64,000 nucleotides of DNA from Sycobia sp. Sy_11 (GCA_018907035.1 JACCIC010000002.1:3233001-3297000); one strand, 5' to 3'. Positions 11,818 through 22,143 are shown, numbered from the stretch's first letter. Numbers and translations: made by a program. Notes: generated by a model from the sequence alone, not told the origin.

Positions 11818-13115
11818 ATGTTAAAATATCTTATAGGATTGACTCTTGTGGCTTTTTCCAGTTCAGCTCCAGGGTAAAGTATTAAAATATCTTACGGAAT
11901 TTTATGGAATATTCTATTTTCGTGTGACTTTACGCAGTGCTTTGATATTTATGACGTATCACTCATTAAAGTAATTTCACTAAGACTTTTTTTAGCAAAT
12001 TTTGGCACCATATGTTATTAGAAACATTAAATATTAAAGTGCTGTATATCTAGTATTAAAAACCAATGAAATAAACATAAGATTATTTTATCTTATTTGA
12101 AGTATTTACGTATTCATTGTACTGACATGTATTTACCCTCGATATAGCAATAACAATTTGATTTTGTAAAATGCATAATTTTTATTTTTTTATCAAATAT
12201 AATGCACGTATATCATTTCTATATTTGCCCTAAGATTATTTTCAAGATTTTGTGCTTGCTATTTTGAAGTACACCTTTTTTCCAAATTAATATTATTAAA
12301 AAATAATGATATATAAATAAATTATACTTTAGGATTGTAGGTGATTTTCATTTAGTATCTTTATTCCAACATTCCCCCGTAACTTCATTCTTCGCGGCCC
12401 AAAACCGAGACGTGGACATCGATGACCCCGAATTTTTGCAATATGTCGCAAATCATTGGTCGAAATTTGACGCGGAGAGCTGGATTATAAACAAAGTCTT
12501 GTTTTTCAACCAATCCGGTGATCAGCTCAACAATTGCACGACTTTTATAACGGGACAAAAACCGTATTATATATCGCAGAGGGTATTTCCAGATACGAAA
12601 GAAGAATTGAAGAAAAAGTGGCCATCCGTAAAACCGAATGTATTGGACGAAGAAGTCTGGGCACAAGAGTTCAATACATCTGGCTCGTGCTTTTCGATAT
12701 TGGATTTATATTTTTTCGAAATGACTTTGCAGATATTGGAAAGCATCAACGTGGGAACTATACTGAAGGACAGAAAACTTCATCCGGGTAGGAGTTACCA
12801 ATTGGATCATATAGTGCAAACTATCGAAAACAAAGTTGTTGGCCGATTTTACGTAAAATGTCTACGACCCGAGGTATAATAGATATTGAACACAATTAAT
12901 AATTCTGAAAATTTCCATGTGAATATTAATTTTATATTTTTAATATCGTATTTTAGAATTCCGAGAAACAATACCTTTTAGAAGTTAACATATGCTTTGG
13001 CAGAAACTATTTCATGCCATCTGACTGTTTTGCACATGAGGACGGATCCACTGGACACGATTGTGACCCAAACAAAGATATTATTTATCCAGGATGGCCA
13101 GCAAGTTCCTCGTAA
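11818..13115 (+). CDS. secreted RNase T2-like protein, copy 4 (catalytic histidines lost)
   Basis: Three exons: 11818-11873, 12333-12873, 12957-13115, with donors AGG|GTAAAG and GAG|GTATAA and acceptors CTTTAG|G and TTTTAG|AAT. The product is 251 residues. Residues 1-18 (MLKYLIGLTLVAFSSSAP) are a signal peptide. The CAS I-like block is WIINKVLFF (from 69), with Asn72 for the catalytic His and the usual Trp of this block also lost. Cys87 and WP (115-116) are kept; CAS II-like WAQEFNTSGSC (128-138) has Gln130 and Ser135 for the two His. The last exon has the T2-like YLLEVNICF, then C--C spacing unlike copies 1/2 and an eight-residue longer tail after IIYP. The frame is clean, so the gene is probably expressed. 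AATAAA is at 13195. Function is unknown beyond a secreted T2-fold protein without the catalytic residues. Confidence 0.85.
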
Positions 13116-13214
13116 TTGTGTGATAATTCAACCGTAATATTAATTTTTTTAAAAATGATATAGAAAGGTGGAAGCTAATTGTGACCAATTTAATAATAAA
13201 TTACTGACGCTTGC

Positions 13215-13218
<4 letters not shown>

Positions 13219-13272
<54 letters not shown>
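13219..13272. repeat. (AT)n microsatellite
   Basis: About 54 bp of pure AT repeat, 100 bp downstream of copy 4. Confidence 0.95.
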
Positions 13273-13276
<4 letters not shown>

Positions 13277-13963
13277 CACGACAAAGCTTGTTTTTGTTTG
13301 TACACATTAAACAAAAAATGTACTGAACCGATTGCTCTGAAATTCAAAATAAATATTCTACATTATCTTCTGAAACATAAGGCTGTTTTTTATTGAAAAT
13401 CATTTTACTTTCATCAATGAATTAAATTAACGGGCTTAGTGGTCAGTTTGACCAACCGTCAGTAGGTGTCGTCTTGAATGACGAATATCAACATAAAGTA
13501 GTCAATTGAAAATATTAATACCAGGCTACTTCATTTGACTGGCTACATCAAACTTTGGGATTAGATTCTAAAGAAGGTGTGATTTTAGTCGGTATTATTC
13601 TTTTGGTTCTTAAAGTTAATCTGCCACAATCCATACCTTGTGGATATCTTTTGATTTTTGTAAATGCTATTTTCTCTTATGTGGGAAAATTTCACTCTTA
13701 CTCTCTTTCTCCCCCTCTCTGTCTTCTCATAAAAAATGGTTGTATACCAAGTCATACGAAACAAATTTATGAGGATAAATTATGTTTTTGTTTTTACACG
13801 TTGTATTATTTTCAGAAATGACATAGCCTATGTTTTTTTTTAATTTGAACAAAATAAATGAAAGTAGTTCATTAGTAACAACGTCGAAAAATGTATATTA
13901 TATTATATTATATTATATATAAATGTTTATATATGTATATAATACATTGTCACTTCTGCATAA
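13273..13963. other. spacer downstream of copy 4
   Basis: AT-rich without a supportable gene. A motif around GTTTTTGTTTGTACAC (13287) recurs in similar form near 13778, suggesting a decayed repeat. The 88-codon frame at 13555-13821 shows no known features. Confidence 0.35.
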
Positions 13964-14086
13964 AAAGGCAAGACCTAACTTCCGCTTAAAAAATATGATA
14001 TTCGCAGACTATTATCTTGATTTAATTTCAGTTGGCAGCACTGCTAAAATATTCACAGTTTTGAATTTAAAATACGGAAATACACG

Positions 14087-14088
<2 letters not shown>

Positions 14089-14139
<51 letters not shown>
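14089..14139. repeat. (AT)n microsatellite
   Basis: About 50 bp of AT repeat inside the foldback-like element. Confidence 0.95.
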
Positions 14140-14141
<2 letters not shown>

Positions 14142-14209
14142 TTTTTAAATACGGCATCTATGTGGAACTATTGTATTTTCGTATATGGGCTGTTCAATAA
14201 GATATCCCT

Positions 14210-14440
14210 GTGCCTCAGGGCAATTTCTATTGGATGTTTTGTGTTTGGATGGTAGAATGCGATGTACAGGTGTTTCCGAACGACTTCTACGGAGATTTTC
14301 GTGCTTGAACGATAGAATACAATGTCCAGGTGCCTCGGGATATTTTTTATGGGGAATTGCGTGTTCGGACGGTAGCAGACAGTGTCCAGGTGTGACGGGA
14401 CGACTTCTACGAATAGATTTGCATTCTATCATTTGAACAT
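14210..14440 (+). repeat. 60-bp tandem repeat, ~3.8 copies
   Basis: Units start at 14210, 14270, 14330 and 14390, each exactly 60 bp except the last. Shared landmarks are GTG(C/T)-TC-GG at the start, a (A/T)TTTCTA or CTTCTACG block near base 14, and GGTAGAAT-C-(A/G)TGT-CAG at the end. Reverse-complement versions follow directly up to about 14640, e.g. GAACATTGTATTCTACC near 14474. Confidence 0.75.
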
Positions 14441-14722
14441 CCAAACTCCCAGTAGAAGTCATCTCGGGATACCTGAACATTGTATTCTACCTCCCCACTA
14501 TAAAACTCTCTATAGCAATCGTGCTGACATATATTCTATCGTTCAAAAATGATACTGTTCGTAGAAGTGGTCTCGAGACACTTTGAACTCTTTTTCTACC
14601 GCCCGAGCTCGAAATACAATTTTCCCCGTAGAAGCCATAATATGCATATATATTGTATAAAATAAGCTGCAAAATACCACGTTTTTGGAGTAGACGCTGC
14701 TTTAAAGCAGCTTATAATACGG

Positions 14723-16085
14723 AAGCGACTATAGGTAATTCACGATAAATTATTTATAGTAATATAGATTTTTATATATAAAATACTTTTTACTTCGATA
14801 TTATTAAACTGTTTAAGAAATCTGTTAAATTATTTTCTCGGGCGACGTCGAGACGGGAGATGGTATTATATATATATATAAAATTAGAAATAGTAAGAAT
14901 CTTCCATTCAACGATACAGCTCGTTATGGGTACTTCAGTCGAACTACCACCCGCTCCCCACCTGACTTACAGTAGGCAGACAGAAAATATCAATCCATCT
15001 TCGTAGTTTTGATACGGATTTCAAGAAAAACGACTAAAGATTTATAATTAAGTAGAAGAAATAAGTTCCCATTCATAACCGATACATTTGAGTCAAATCG
15101 AGGAAACTGCGATTTTTGATTTGTAATAAGAAAATTACGGTTGAAAAAATTATTAAGAATAGTAAATAAGATATTTTCAGTTTACAAATTCACAACATGA
15201 AATATAATTTATTCATACTCCTAATAAAATTTGAAAAAATTGAAGATATTGCAAAAGTAATGATGATAAAAATACCGTCCAAGTTGTTTTTCTAATACCG
15301 TAAATAAAGAAGAAGTAAGAAAAATATTTCTACTCCGAACGATGAATTGGAATCTTGAAGAATAAGTGTAACATACTTCCACGTGCCGACGAGAGCTGAA
15401 AATCGTCACGGATTCATCCTGTAGGACAATAATACAATGCTTCTTTTTAAAATTTGAACCTAAATATGCAGATATCATATAGACGATGATATACGTACAG
15501 AAATTTTGGTGTATATATGGATCCTAAATTATCATATAATGATTTATACCAATGAAAAAAAAAGTATCTCCGACGTGACAGCAAAGTTCCTTGTAATGAT
15601 CAACCTCGATATTCGGAATGTGTGCTTGATTTTCGTCGACGTTACATATATTTACCTTGCAAGAGACTATTTTTAGATGTGGGCGGTATATGTTTTGTGT
15701 CGAAAATTCGACGTATAATATTATTTGCACGTGTGCTTTTATTAACTTAAACTCAATGTTTTACCATTTTTGTTTTTTTTTTTACGCTTGTTCAATATTT
15801 TCAACATATTTTTTTTATTTTCCAAAGCATGTCTTTGATCAAATTTTATTATAAATTTTATTTTATATATATATGGACAAAGCCTTAACCATACACCATC
15901 TACATGTACTATTTATTCATAATTTTCATTTACATATTATACGTTGGTCTTTTACATATATCTCGCCTGTCTAGTTTTACATATATTTTCTCTTTATATC
16001 TTATAGCTCTATATAAACCATCTTTTTGCATTCCTTCGCGCCTCTCTATTCGTCTGTTAATCTTTTTTTTTTCTTTGGTCCATGT
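14723..16085. other. spacer upstream of copy 5, no gene seen
   Basis: AT-rich DNA. Several short open frames (15221-15478, 15524-15730, 15657-15854, 15904-16173) overlap on opposite strands and show no recognisable domains. Confidence 0.35.
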
Positions 16086-16270
16086 ACTTCCATTTGGCTC
16101 ACACTCACGTCCGTATTGCATGATTAAAATTATGCATTTATTAGAAACGTTCTACAAGTTGCCTACAAGTTGACGATATCGTTTTATAACCCAATATTTT
16201 TTTCGAACAAATGGTTTACCCACCCCCTTCCCTCATTCGCGCCACTCCATATCGACAATCTCCTTTCCTA
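16086..16270 (-). repeat. dispersed repeat, copy A
   Basis: Aligns with 21384-21625 through shared landmarks such as AAAATTATGCATTTAT, AAGTTGCCT, ACGATATCGTTTTA and a C-rich block followed by CGC-CCACT-CATAT. The two copies flank copy 5. Because copy B lies just upstream of an ORF1-like remnant on the - strand, this may be the 5' part of that retroelement. Confidence 0.55.
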
Positions 16271-16606
16271 TTTAATTGCATTTAATTAATACACGTTAAA
16301 TTACAGTTCTAACAACCATTCGCAATAATTTAATTTTATTATTGCAGTTAGATTTTCATAATATCTAGAGATATGGAATAATACAATTTATCATTTTATG
16401 ATATTTACCTACGCCAGATGTCAGATCACATTCTATACCGTACATTCATTTTGCCTCATACATATTTATGTAATAATGTTATCTAAATACATATGATATC
16501 CGAACATTCGGGAAAAGTGCCTACGTGTATGTATTTTACTCAGAAAAGCAATAATATTAGCAAATTTTCAGTGACAAGCGTAAACGACTCGAATCTAATA
16601 ATTTAA

Positions 16607-16646
16607 TATAAAAGCCAGTGGGGGCATCTTGGGTGCTACACTTAAG
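16607..16646 (+). promoter_or_regulatory. core promoter of copy 5 (TATA box)
   Basis: TATAAAAG at 16607-16614, followed by the GCTACACTTAAGT block, nearly identical to copy 4 and the same distance (98 bp) from the ATG. Confidence 0.6.
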
Positions 16647-16704
16647 TATCTACAAATTCGTAGGGTAGCAAATAGTTAATTGAGCAATAGTTAATCATTG
16701 AACA

Positions 16705-19062
16705 ATGTTAAAATATCTTATAGGATTGACTCTTGTTGCTTTTTCCAGTTCAGCTCCAGGGTAAAGTATTAAAATATCTTACGGAATTTTATGGAATATT
16801 CTATTTTCGTGTGACTTTACGCAGTGCTTTGATATGTATGACGTATCACTCATTAAAGTAATTTAACTAAGACTTTTTTTTAGCAAATTTTGGCATTATA
16901 TGTTATCCGAAATATTAAATATTAAAGTATTATATAGCTAGTATTAAACACTAATGAAAAAAACATAAGCTTCTTTGATCTTCTTTCAAGTACTTACGTA
17001 TGTATTGTATTTACATGTACATGGAGAAAAATTTTGTAGAAAATTTTACAATATATTTGGTATTGAACTCACCAATTGCACCACAACTACAACCTTTCAC
17101 AATTTACTATGTAACTTTTGTAATGTTTTGCACTGCGTCAAATTTACTATCCTAAATGATAATTTTTATCTTCAACGCTATATAGAATTTAGAAGTCATA
17201 TTTGGTAATAATATTCATATACATACGTAAATATTATTAAATCTTTGAGTAATATAATCATAGAGATTTGCATAAATAGAATGTTTAGAAATAATAATTA
17301 AGAGAATTTTTTTCTTAGGGTTAAATTTTTTAACTGCCAGTACAATGATTTACGATCAATTATATATATATACTAATTCGCTTATTAATCTAACCTAACA
17401 TAGCTTTAAATTCAATTTGAATAGTAATGCAAGAAATCGCATAGGGGTTGCTGGGGCACGCACGCATTTTGTTATAGTTCAAACGATATGGGCTATATAC
17501 TTACTGTATTCAAATTGGACCAGTTGCGAGAGTGAGAATAAGTTTCACTAAACAGATAGATAAATAATAACATTTATACTAAGATAATAATGTTAAATTA
17601 CATAAAATACTATATTATTTTACACGTTAATAAATTTTGTAATGACTTATAAATATTATAACGATTTTTAAATATTAATTAAATAAAAATAACATCAAAA
17701 TTATCAAATTCTAAAGAATTAAGAAAAAATAAAAATTATATGTACAAATTATATTTCAATTTGTGATAGAAAAATCATTTTTATTATCTATATGAATAAG
17801 ATATAAATTTGTCCCAGTACAGCTTCGTGCGTAACAATAATATTACTTAAATACAACTGAAAACTACAATGTAAATGGTAAAATGTTATAAATACAAATT
17901 GAATAATTCAGATGTTTTAAATTTCACTATGTTACATTGTAATTATTCTCACATAGTTGTGATATTTTTTAACAGAACCTAACGATTCATTGAATTCGGT
18001 ATCATTTATTGTATATCATTTATTTAGTGCGTTACAAAGCCATTCTAGTAATTTTTCATAGAAAGATTTTCTCCGTGTATTCACCTTGGTATAGTACTAA
18101 TAATTATATGTTCTAAAATGCATAATTTTTATTTTTTTTATCAAATACAATGCACGTATATCATTGCTATCTTTGGACTAAGATTATTTCCAAGATTTTT
18201 TGCTTGCTATTTTGGAATACACTTTTTGTCAAAATGTATGTTATTAAAAAATAATAATATATAAATAATTATACTTTAGGATTGTAGGTGATTTTCATGT
18301 AGTATCTTTATTCCAACATTCCCCCGTAACTTCATTCTTCGCGGCTCAAAACCGAGATGTGGACATCGATGACCCCGAATTTTTGCAATATGTCGCAAAT
18401 CATTGGTCGAAATTTGACGCGGAGAGCTGGATTATAAACAAAGTCTTGTTTTTCAACCAATCCGGTGATCAGCTCGACAATTGCACGACTTTTATGACGG
18501 GGCAAAAACCGTATTATGTATCACAGAGGATGTTCCCAGATACAAAAGAAGAACTAAAAAAAAAGTGGCCATCCGTAAAACCGAATGTATTGGATGAGGA
18601 AGTCTGGGCACGAGAGTTCAATACATCTGGCTCGTGCTTCTCGATGCTGAATTTACCTTTTTTTGAAATGAGTTTGCAGATATTGGACGGCACCAACGTG
18701 GGAACTATGCTGAAGGACAGAAAACTTCATCCGGGTCGGAGTTACAAATTGAATCGTATCGTTAAAACTATCCAAAGTGAAGTTGTGGGCCGATTTTACG
18801 TAAAATGTCTACAACCCGAGGTATAATAGAGATTGAACACAATTAATAATTCTGAAATTTTCCATGTGAATATTAATTTTATATTTTAAATATCGTATTT
18901 TAGAATTCCGAGAAACAATACCTTTTAGAAGTTAACATATGCTTTGGGAGAAACTATTTCATGACATATGACTGTTTTGCACACGAGGACGGATCCACTG
19001 GACACGATTGCAACCCAAAGAAAGATATTATTTATCCTGGCTTGCCAGCAACTTACTTGTAA
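16705..19062 (+). CDS. secreted RNase T2-like protein, copy 5 (catalytic histidines lost)
   Basis: Three exons: 16705-16760, 18280-18820, 18904-19062, with splice sites as in copy 4. The product is 251 residues and is the closest relative of copy 4: the signal exon is identical in protein, and exon 2 differs at about 23 of 180 residues. CAS I-like WIINKVLFF has Asn72 for His; CAS II-like WAREFNTSGSC (128-138) has Arg130 and Ser135 for the two His. The last exon keeps YLLEVNICF and both late Cys, and ends in a tail after IIYP that differs from copy 4. Intron 1 is 1519 bp against 459 bp in copy 4, explained by a TA-flanked transposable element. No frame defect is seen. This is the last copy of the array in the window. 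Confidence 0.85.
17020..18077. mobile_element. 1.06-kb non-autonomous TIR element (TA target site)
   Basis: The left end CATGGAGAAAAATTTTGTAG and the reverse complement of the right end, CACGGAGAAAATCTTTCTAT, match over roughly 30 imperfect bases. TA flanks both ends (17018-17019 and 18078-18079). Copy 4 has the uninterrupted site ACATGTATTTACC in the same place in its intron, so the insertion and the TA duplication can be read directly. No transposase frame is present. A TA target fits the Tc1/mariner superfamily. Confidence 0.8.
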
Positions 19063-19739
19063 TTTTGTATTGATCTTCATTTTCATTCGCATAAAGAGAA
19101 AAGTCATTAACGACTTCGTACATATGTTACATATTATTTTGTGTAATAGAGAAAAAAATAACATTAATTATATAGATACATGGGTACTTATAGCTACTTA
19201 TAAAATGATAATGATACATACATGCACTTTGGTTTTGTGTTTTACATAGTTTTATTTAATTTGTTAAAAGTGGAGTTTCTAATTATGTCTTATATTAAAC
19301 TAATAATATTGATTTCATTTAGAAAATTTATCAGCTTGTTCATTTTTGTGTATCTGAAAAATTATGCTTTATATATTTATAGTGTGTCGATTTTGATTCT
19401 TTAGTTTTTCCGTACTGATTACATGGTATACTTAAGTATTTTATTATTATTAGAGTATTGAAGTCGTCGCAGATAGGTAGATCCTTGTTTTCCATTAAAT
19501 ATTGATGCGATATTTTTTATGTCCGATTTTAATTCTTGTAATAGCTACTTGTAGTCTCCTACTCTGCTTGTCTATAGGTTAGTTAATTACTTTTGTTGTT
19601 ATAGTAATTCTCCATTCATTATTCCATATTGTCAATATTAATCTATTGTATTTTTTTGTCTCTTCTAATGACATATTATCTGACGATTGATTATAATAAG
19701 ACTTACTACTGTAGACAAATATGAATAAGACTTTTATAC
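19063..19739. other. 3' flank of copy 5, no gene seen
   Basis: AT-rich DNA. Short frames at 18968-19404 partly overlap the last exon of copy 5 in other frames and are not supported. Confidence 0.4.
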
Positions 19740-20655
19740 TCGTATTCCGGAATGGCCATCAGTTCCTTCTTCGATTCGACTTTTATTTCTTCAATCGAAT
19801 CAAAACCATGTCCCCGAAATGATCTTTTGGTTTGCTGAACAGCCAAAAGTCACACGGTGCTAAATTAGGTGAGTACGGTAGTTGTGGAATAATATTGGTT
19901 GCATTTTTGGCGAAATGTTCACGTAAAATCAATGCAGTGTGAGCTGTTGCATTATCGTGATGCAAAAACCAAAAGATGTCTTTCCATAAATCTGGCCTTT
20001 TGAGACGCATAGCTTCGTGTAAACGATACATAACACTCAATTAATATTCTTTGTTGACCATTTGGCCGGTTGGAAGAAATTTATAATGCACCACACCACG
20101 ATAAGAAAAGAAAACAGTGAACATAACCTTGATTTTTGAGCGACTTTGTCGTGGTTTTTTTCGGTCTCCGCTCTCCTTTGGTACGTCATTCGCTCGATTG
20201 ATCGGTTAATTCTGGATCGTTAGCGCAGACTCAAGTTTCATCTCCAGTTATTATGTGTTCCATCTTTTCCTGATAGTTCGAAAGCATCTTTTAATAGACG
20301 ACGCCATGTGACGCTATTTTTCCAATAGTGTTTTTGGCACCAATCGAGATTTCACTCTTTTCAGGTACAAAATGTCTTATAAAATGGTGTTGACTGACCC
20401 ATTTGAATTTCCAACAATATCAGCAAGCGCTCTAGTAGCCAATCGATGATTTTGCAAAACCAATTCTTTGATTTTGTCGACGTGTAGCCCATCAGTAGAT
20501 GTTCTTCGTCGTCTTCAATCTGGTTCGTCTTGAACATGTTCGCAACCTTCTTTGAGCAATTTATACCAATCAATATAGCAACACTTGCTCTGAACATTAA
20601 CTTCTCATCAAGGGCCTTCTGCAACATTCTTAACGTTTCGGCGGCCGATATTTCA
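19740..20655 (-). pseudogene. decayed mariner transposase
   Basis: Read on the - strand. An N-terminal part begins MLQKALDE (from 20627). A middle part in another frame reads RALADIVGNSNGSVNTIL and KRVKSRLVPKTL (about 20430-20340). Next come a GDETWVCA-like stretch (about 20255-20230), then KIKVMFTVFFSYRGVVHY (about 20140-20090). The C-terminal part has HHDNATAHTA and YSPNLAPCDFWLF (19783-20040), which are the second and third acidic motifs with mariner D34D spacing. Homology continues in another frame as ESKKELMAIPEYE to about 19741. Several frameshifts and stops show it is dead. No terminal inverted repeats were identified. Confidence 0.88.
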
Positions 20656-20689
20656 ATTTACGCATAAAATTAATTGCTACTTCTTTGAA

Positions 20690-21365
20690 TAATTTCAAAG
20701 ATCATAAAAACCGAAGAGACAACTTTTTTTCGATTGGAGTTATCCATTATTTCAAAGTCAGATGTTTTCGAAGTAGTTTTAGTTTTTTTTTTGGTTTCTT
20801 ACGTATTGCTACTGTTGTCTTTTCATTTTCAGATGCTATCTTTGATTCGTCGCTACTTTCCGTGTCTGTTTCAAAGACTGATATTTTATTATTATCGAGC
20901 GACGTTGAACTGCTGGAGAGCAGTCTTTTAGCCCTATTCAAAATTGGAACTTCTGTATTCTTTATTTATACCATAATATTGTCGGGCTTATTCGCTTCAT
21001 TCGAATTTGATGTAAATAAGTTTGAGTTGATGGTTTTGCTGTTATTAGTAGGTGTTATAAATATGTCTATGTTATTAATTAGATTAGAATTTATAGTATT
21101 TACTTCTATTTGTCTGTTTCTCTCAGCTATTATTTGTGATTGTAAATTTATATCTGTGTTAATATTTTTATTATTATTATTATTCCTTCATATTCCTTTG
21201 CCTTCGGGCACATTTTCTCTATGTGATCAGTTTGTTTGCAAATGAAATTTGCCGTTAATTCTGTTGATAAACACATCCGGAAATTAGTGTTACCGAATGA
21301 TATTTGTAATGTTTCGGATAGAATTCTTTCATCTGCTTCACTTACATAAAATTGTCTTCTAAATG
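20690..21365 (-). pseudogene. retrotransposon ORF1/gag-like remnant
   Basis: On the - strand from about 21362 a frame reads RRQFYVSEADERILSETL, then FRMCLSTELTANFICKQT and DHIEKMCPK. This resembles the end of LINE ORF1 proteins with a CCHC zinc knuckle (C-X2-C-X4-H-X4-C), but with the first Cys replaced. It continues through an Asn-rich low-complexity stretch into a Ser/Lys-rich frame at 20747-20941, also typical of such proteins. Frameshifts are present. The long + strand frame at 20685-21245 over the same DNA is its antisense shadow. Identification rests on the knuckle and its context. Confidence 0.5.
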
Positions 21366-21383
21366 ATCCGTATTATATCTTAA

Positions 21384-21625
21384 GTCCCACTTGACTTACA
21401 CTCATGTGTATATTGCGCGAATAAAATTATGCATTTATGGAAAACCTCCTAAAAGTTGCCTGTTTCTCTCGCATCGCAGTTTATCTTCTTAATCTCATTC
21501 TTGTACTTTTTGATCAACGATATCGTTTTACAAGCCGATATGTTCATGTGTCTACCCTACCCCCTCCCCTCTCGATCGTTCGCACCACTACATATTGATA
21601 ATCCTCTTTCATCGATTAATTGCCC
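21384..21625 (-). repeat. dispersed repeat, copy B
   Basis: Counterpart of 16086-16270, with about 50 extra bases in the middle. It lies directly 5' (on the - strand) of the ORF1-like remnant. Confidence 0.55.
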
Positions 21626-22051
21626 AATCGCGCTTGTATACTGGCTTGTATGTATACTTGCAGCAGCTATTGCTGTTGTTGGATTACAAAATCTGACTGT
21701 GCGCGATTTCCCGCCGAGGCTGCGCATCGCCGTGCATCCGCGGATAGCGACGATTAATAATTGTCTCAGACGATTGCACACTATTTCTATTTGGCAAACT
21801 CGAAAAACCGCCTAGTCCGAAAAATTTGCGAAACTTTTGTTTATGTCTGAGCTGCTAATAATAAGTTTTAGTATATCTCGATATAAGTTCAAAGGGGTGG
21901 GAGACATTTAACTCACGCGAGGTGTCTCAGAAAAACATTTGGAAAGTTGACAATTTAGAAGGAGGGTCCCCTGCGTAATGTGACCATCACTTGCAGAAAT
22001 GGACTAACTGGCAAAATGGCATCCAAGGCAGTATACATATATGTGCGAATT
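21626..22051. other. mixed-composition DNA, no gene seen
   Basis: A moderately GC-rich block with open frames on both strands (21456-21815 and 21557-21781) that mirror each other and show no known domain. It may be further decayed retroelement sequence. Confidence 0.3.
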
Positions 22052-22068
22052 ACACACACACACACACA

Positions 22069-22115
<47 letters not shown>
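22052..22115. repeat. (CA)n microsatellite
   Basis: About 64 bp of CA repeat with one interruption, followed shortly by an AT tract. Confidence 0.95.
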
Positions 22116-22117
<2 letters not shown>

Positions 22118-22132
22118 AAATATAAATATATG

Positions 22133-22143
<11 letters not shown>

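Larger units (their letters stand above)
13964..14722. mobile_element. foldback-like element with 60-bp subrepeats
   Basis: The left end (13964-14030, with GATATTCGCAGACTATTA) and the reverse complement of the right end (about 14600-14722, with GGTATTTTGCAGCTTATT) resemble each other and form probable terminal inverted repeats. Between them lie an (AT)n tract, then 60-bp units in direct orientation (14210-14440), then about three similar units in inverted orientation (about 14440-14640). Long inverted repeats built of subrepeats are typical of foldback transposons. No transposase frame is seen. A related segment occurs at 22372-22495. Confidence 0.5.

Noticed and set aside
664..19062. Integrated polydnavirus segment
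   Set aside because: Apart from the T2-like fold no virulence gene family, segment junction repeat or viral gene is visible; kept only as a hypothesis about relatedness.
20685..21245. 186-codon + frame with many hydrophobic residues, resembling a membrane protein
   Set aside because: The opposite strand shows a better explanation, a retroelement ORF1-like remnant; the hydrophobic runs are antisense of Asn- and Lys/Glu-rich stretches.
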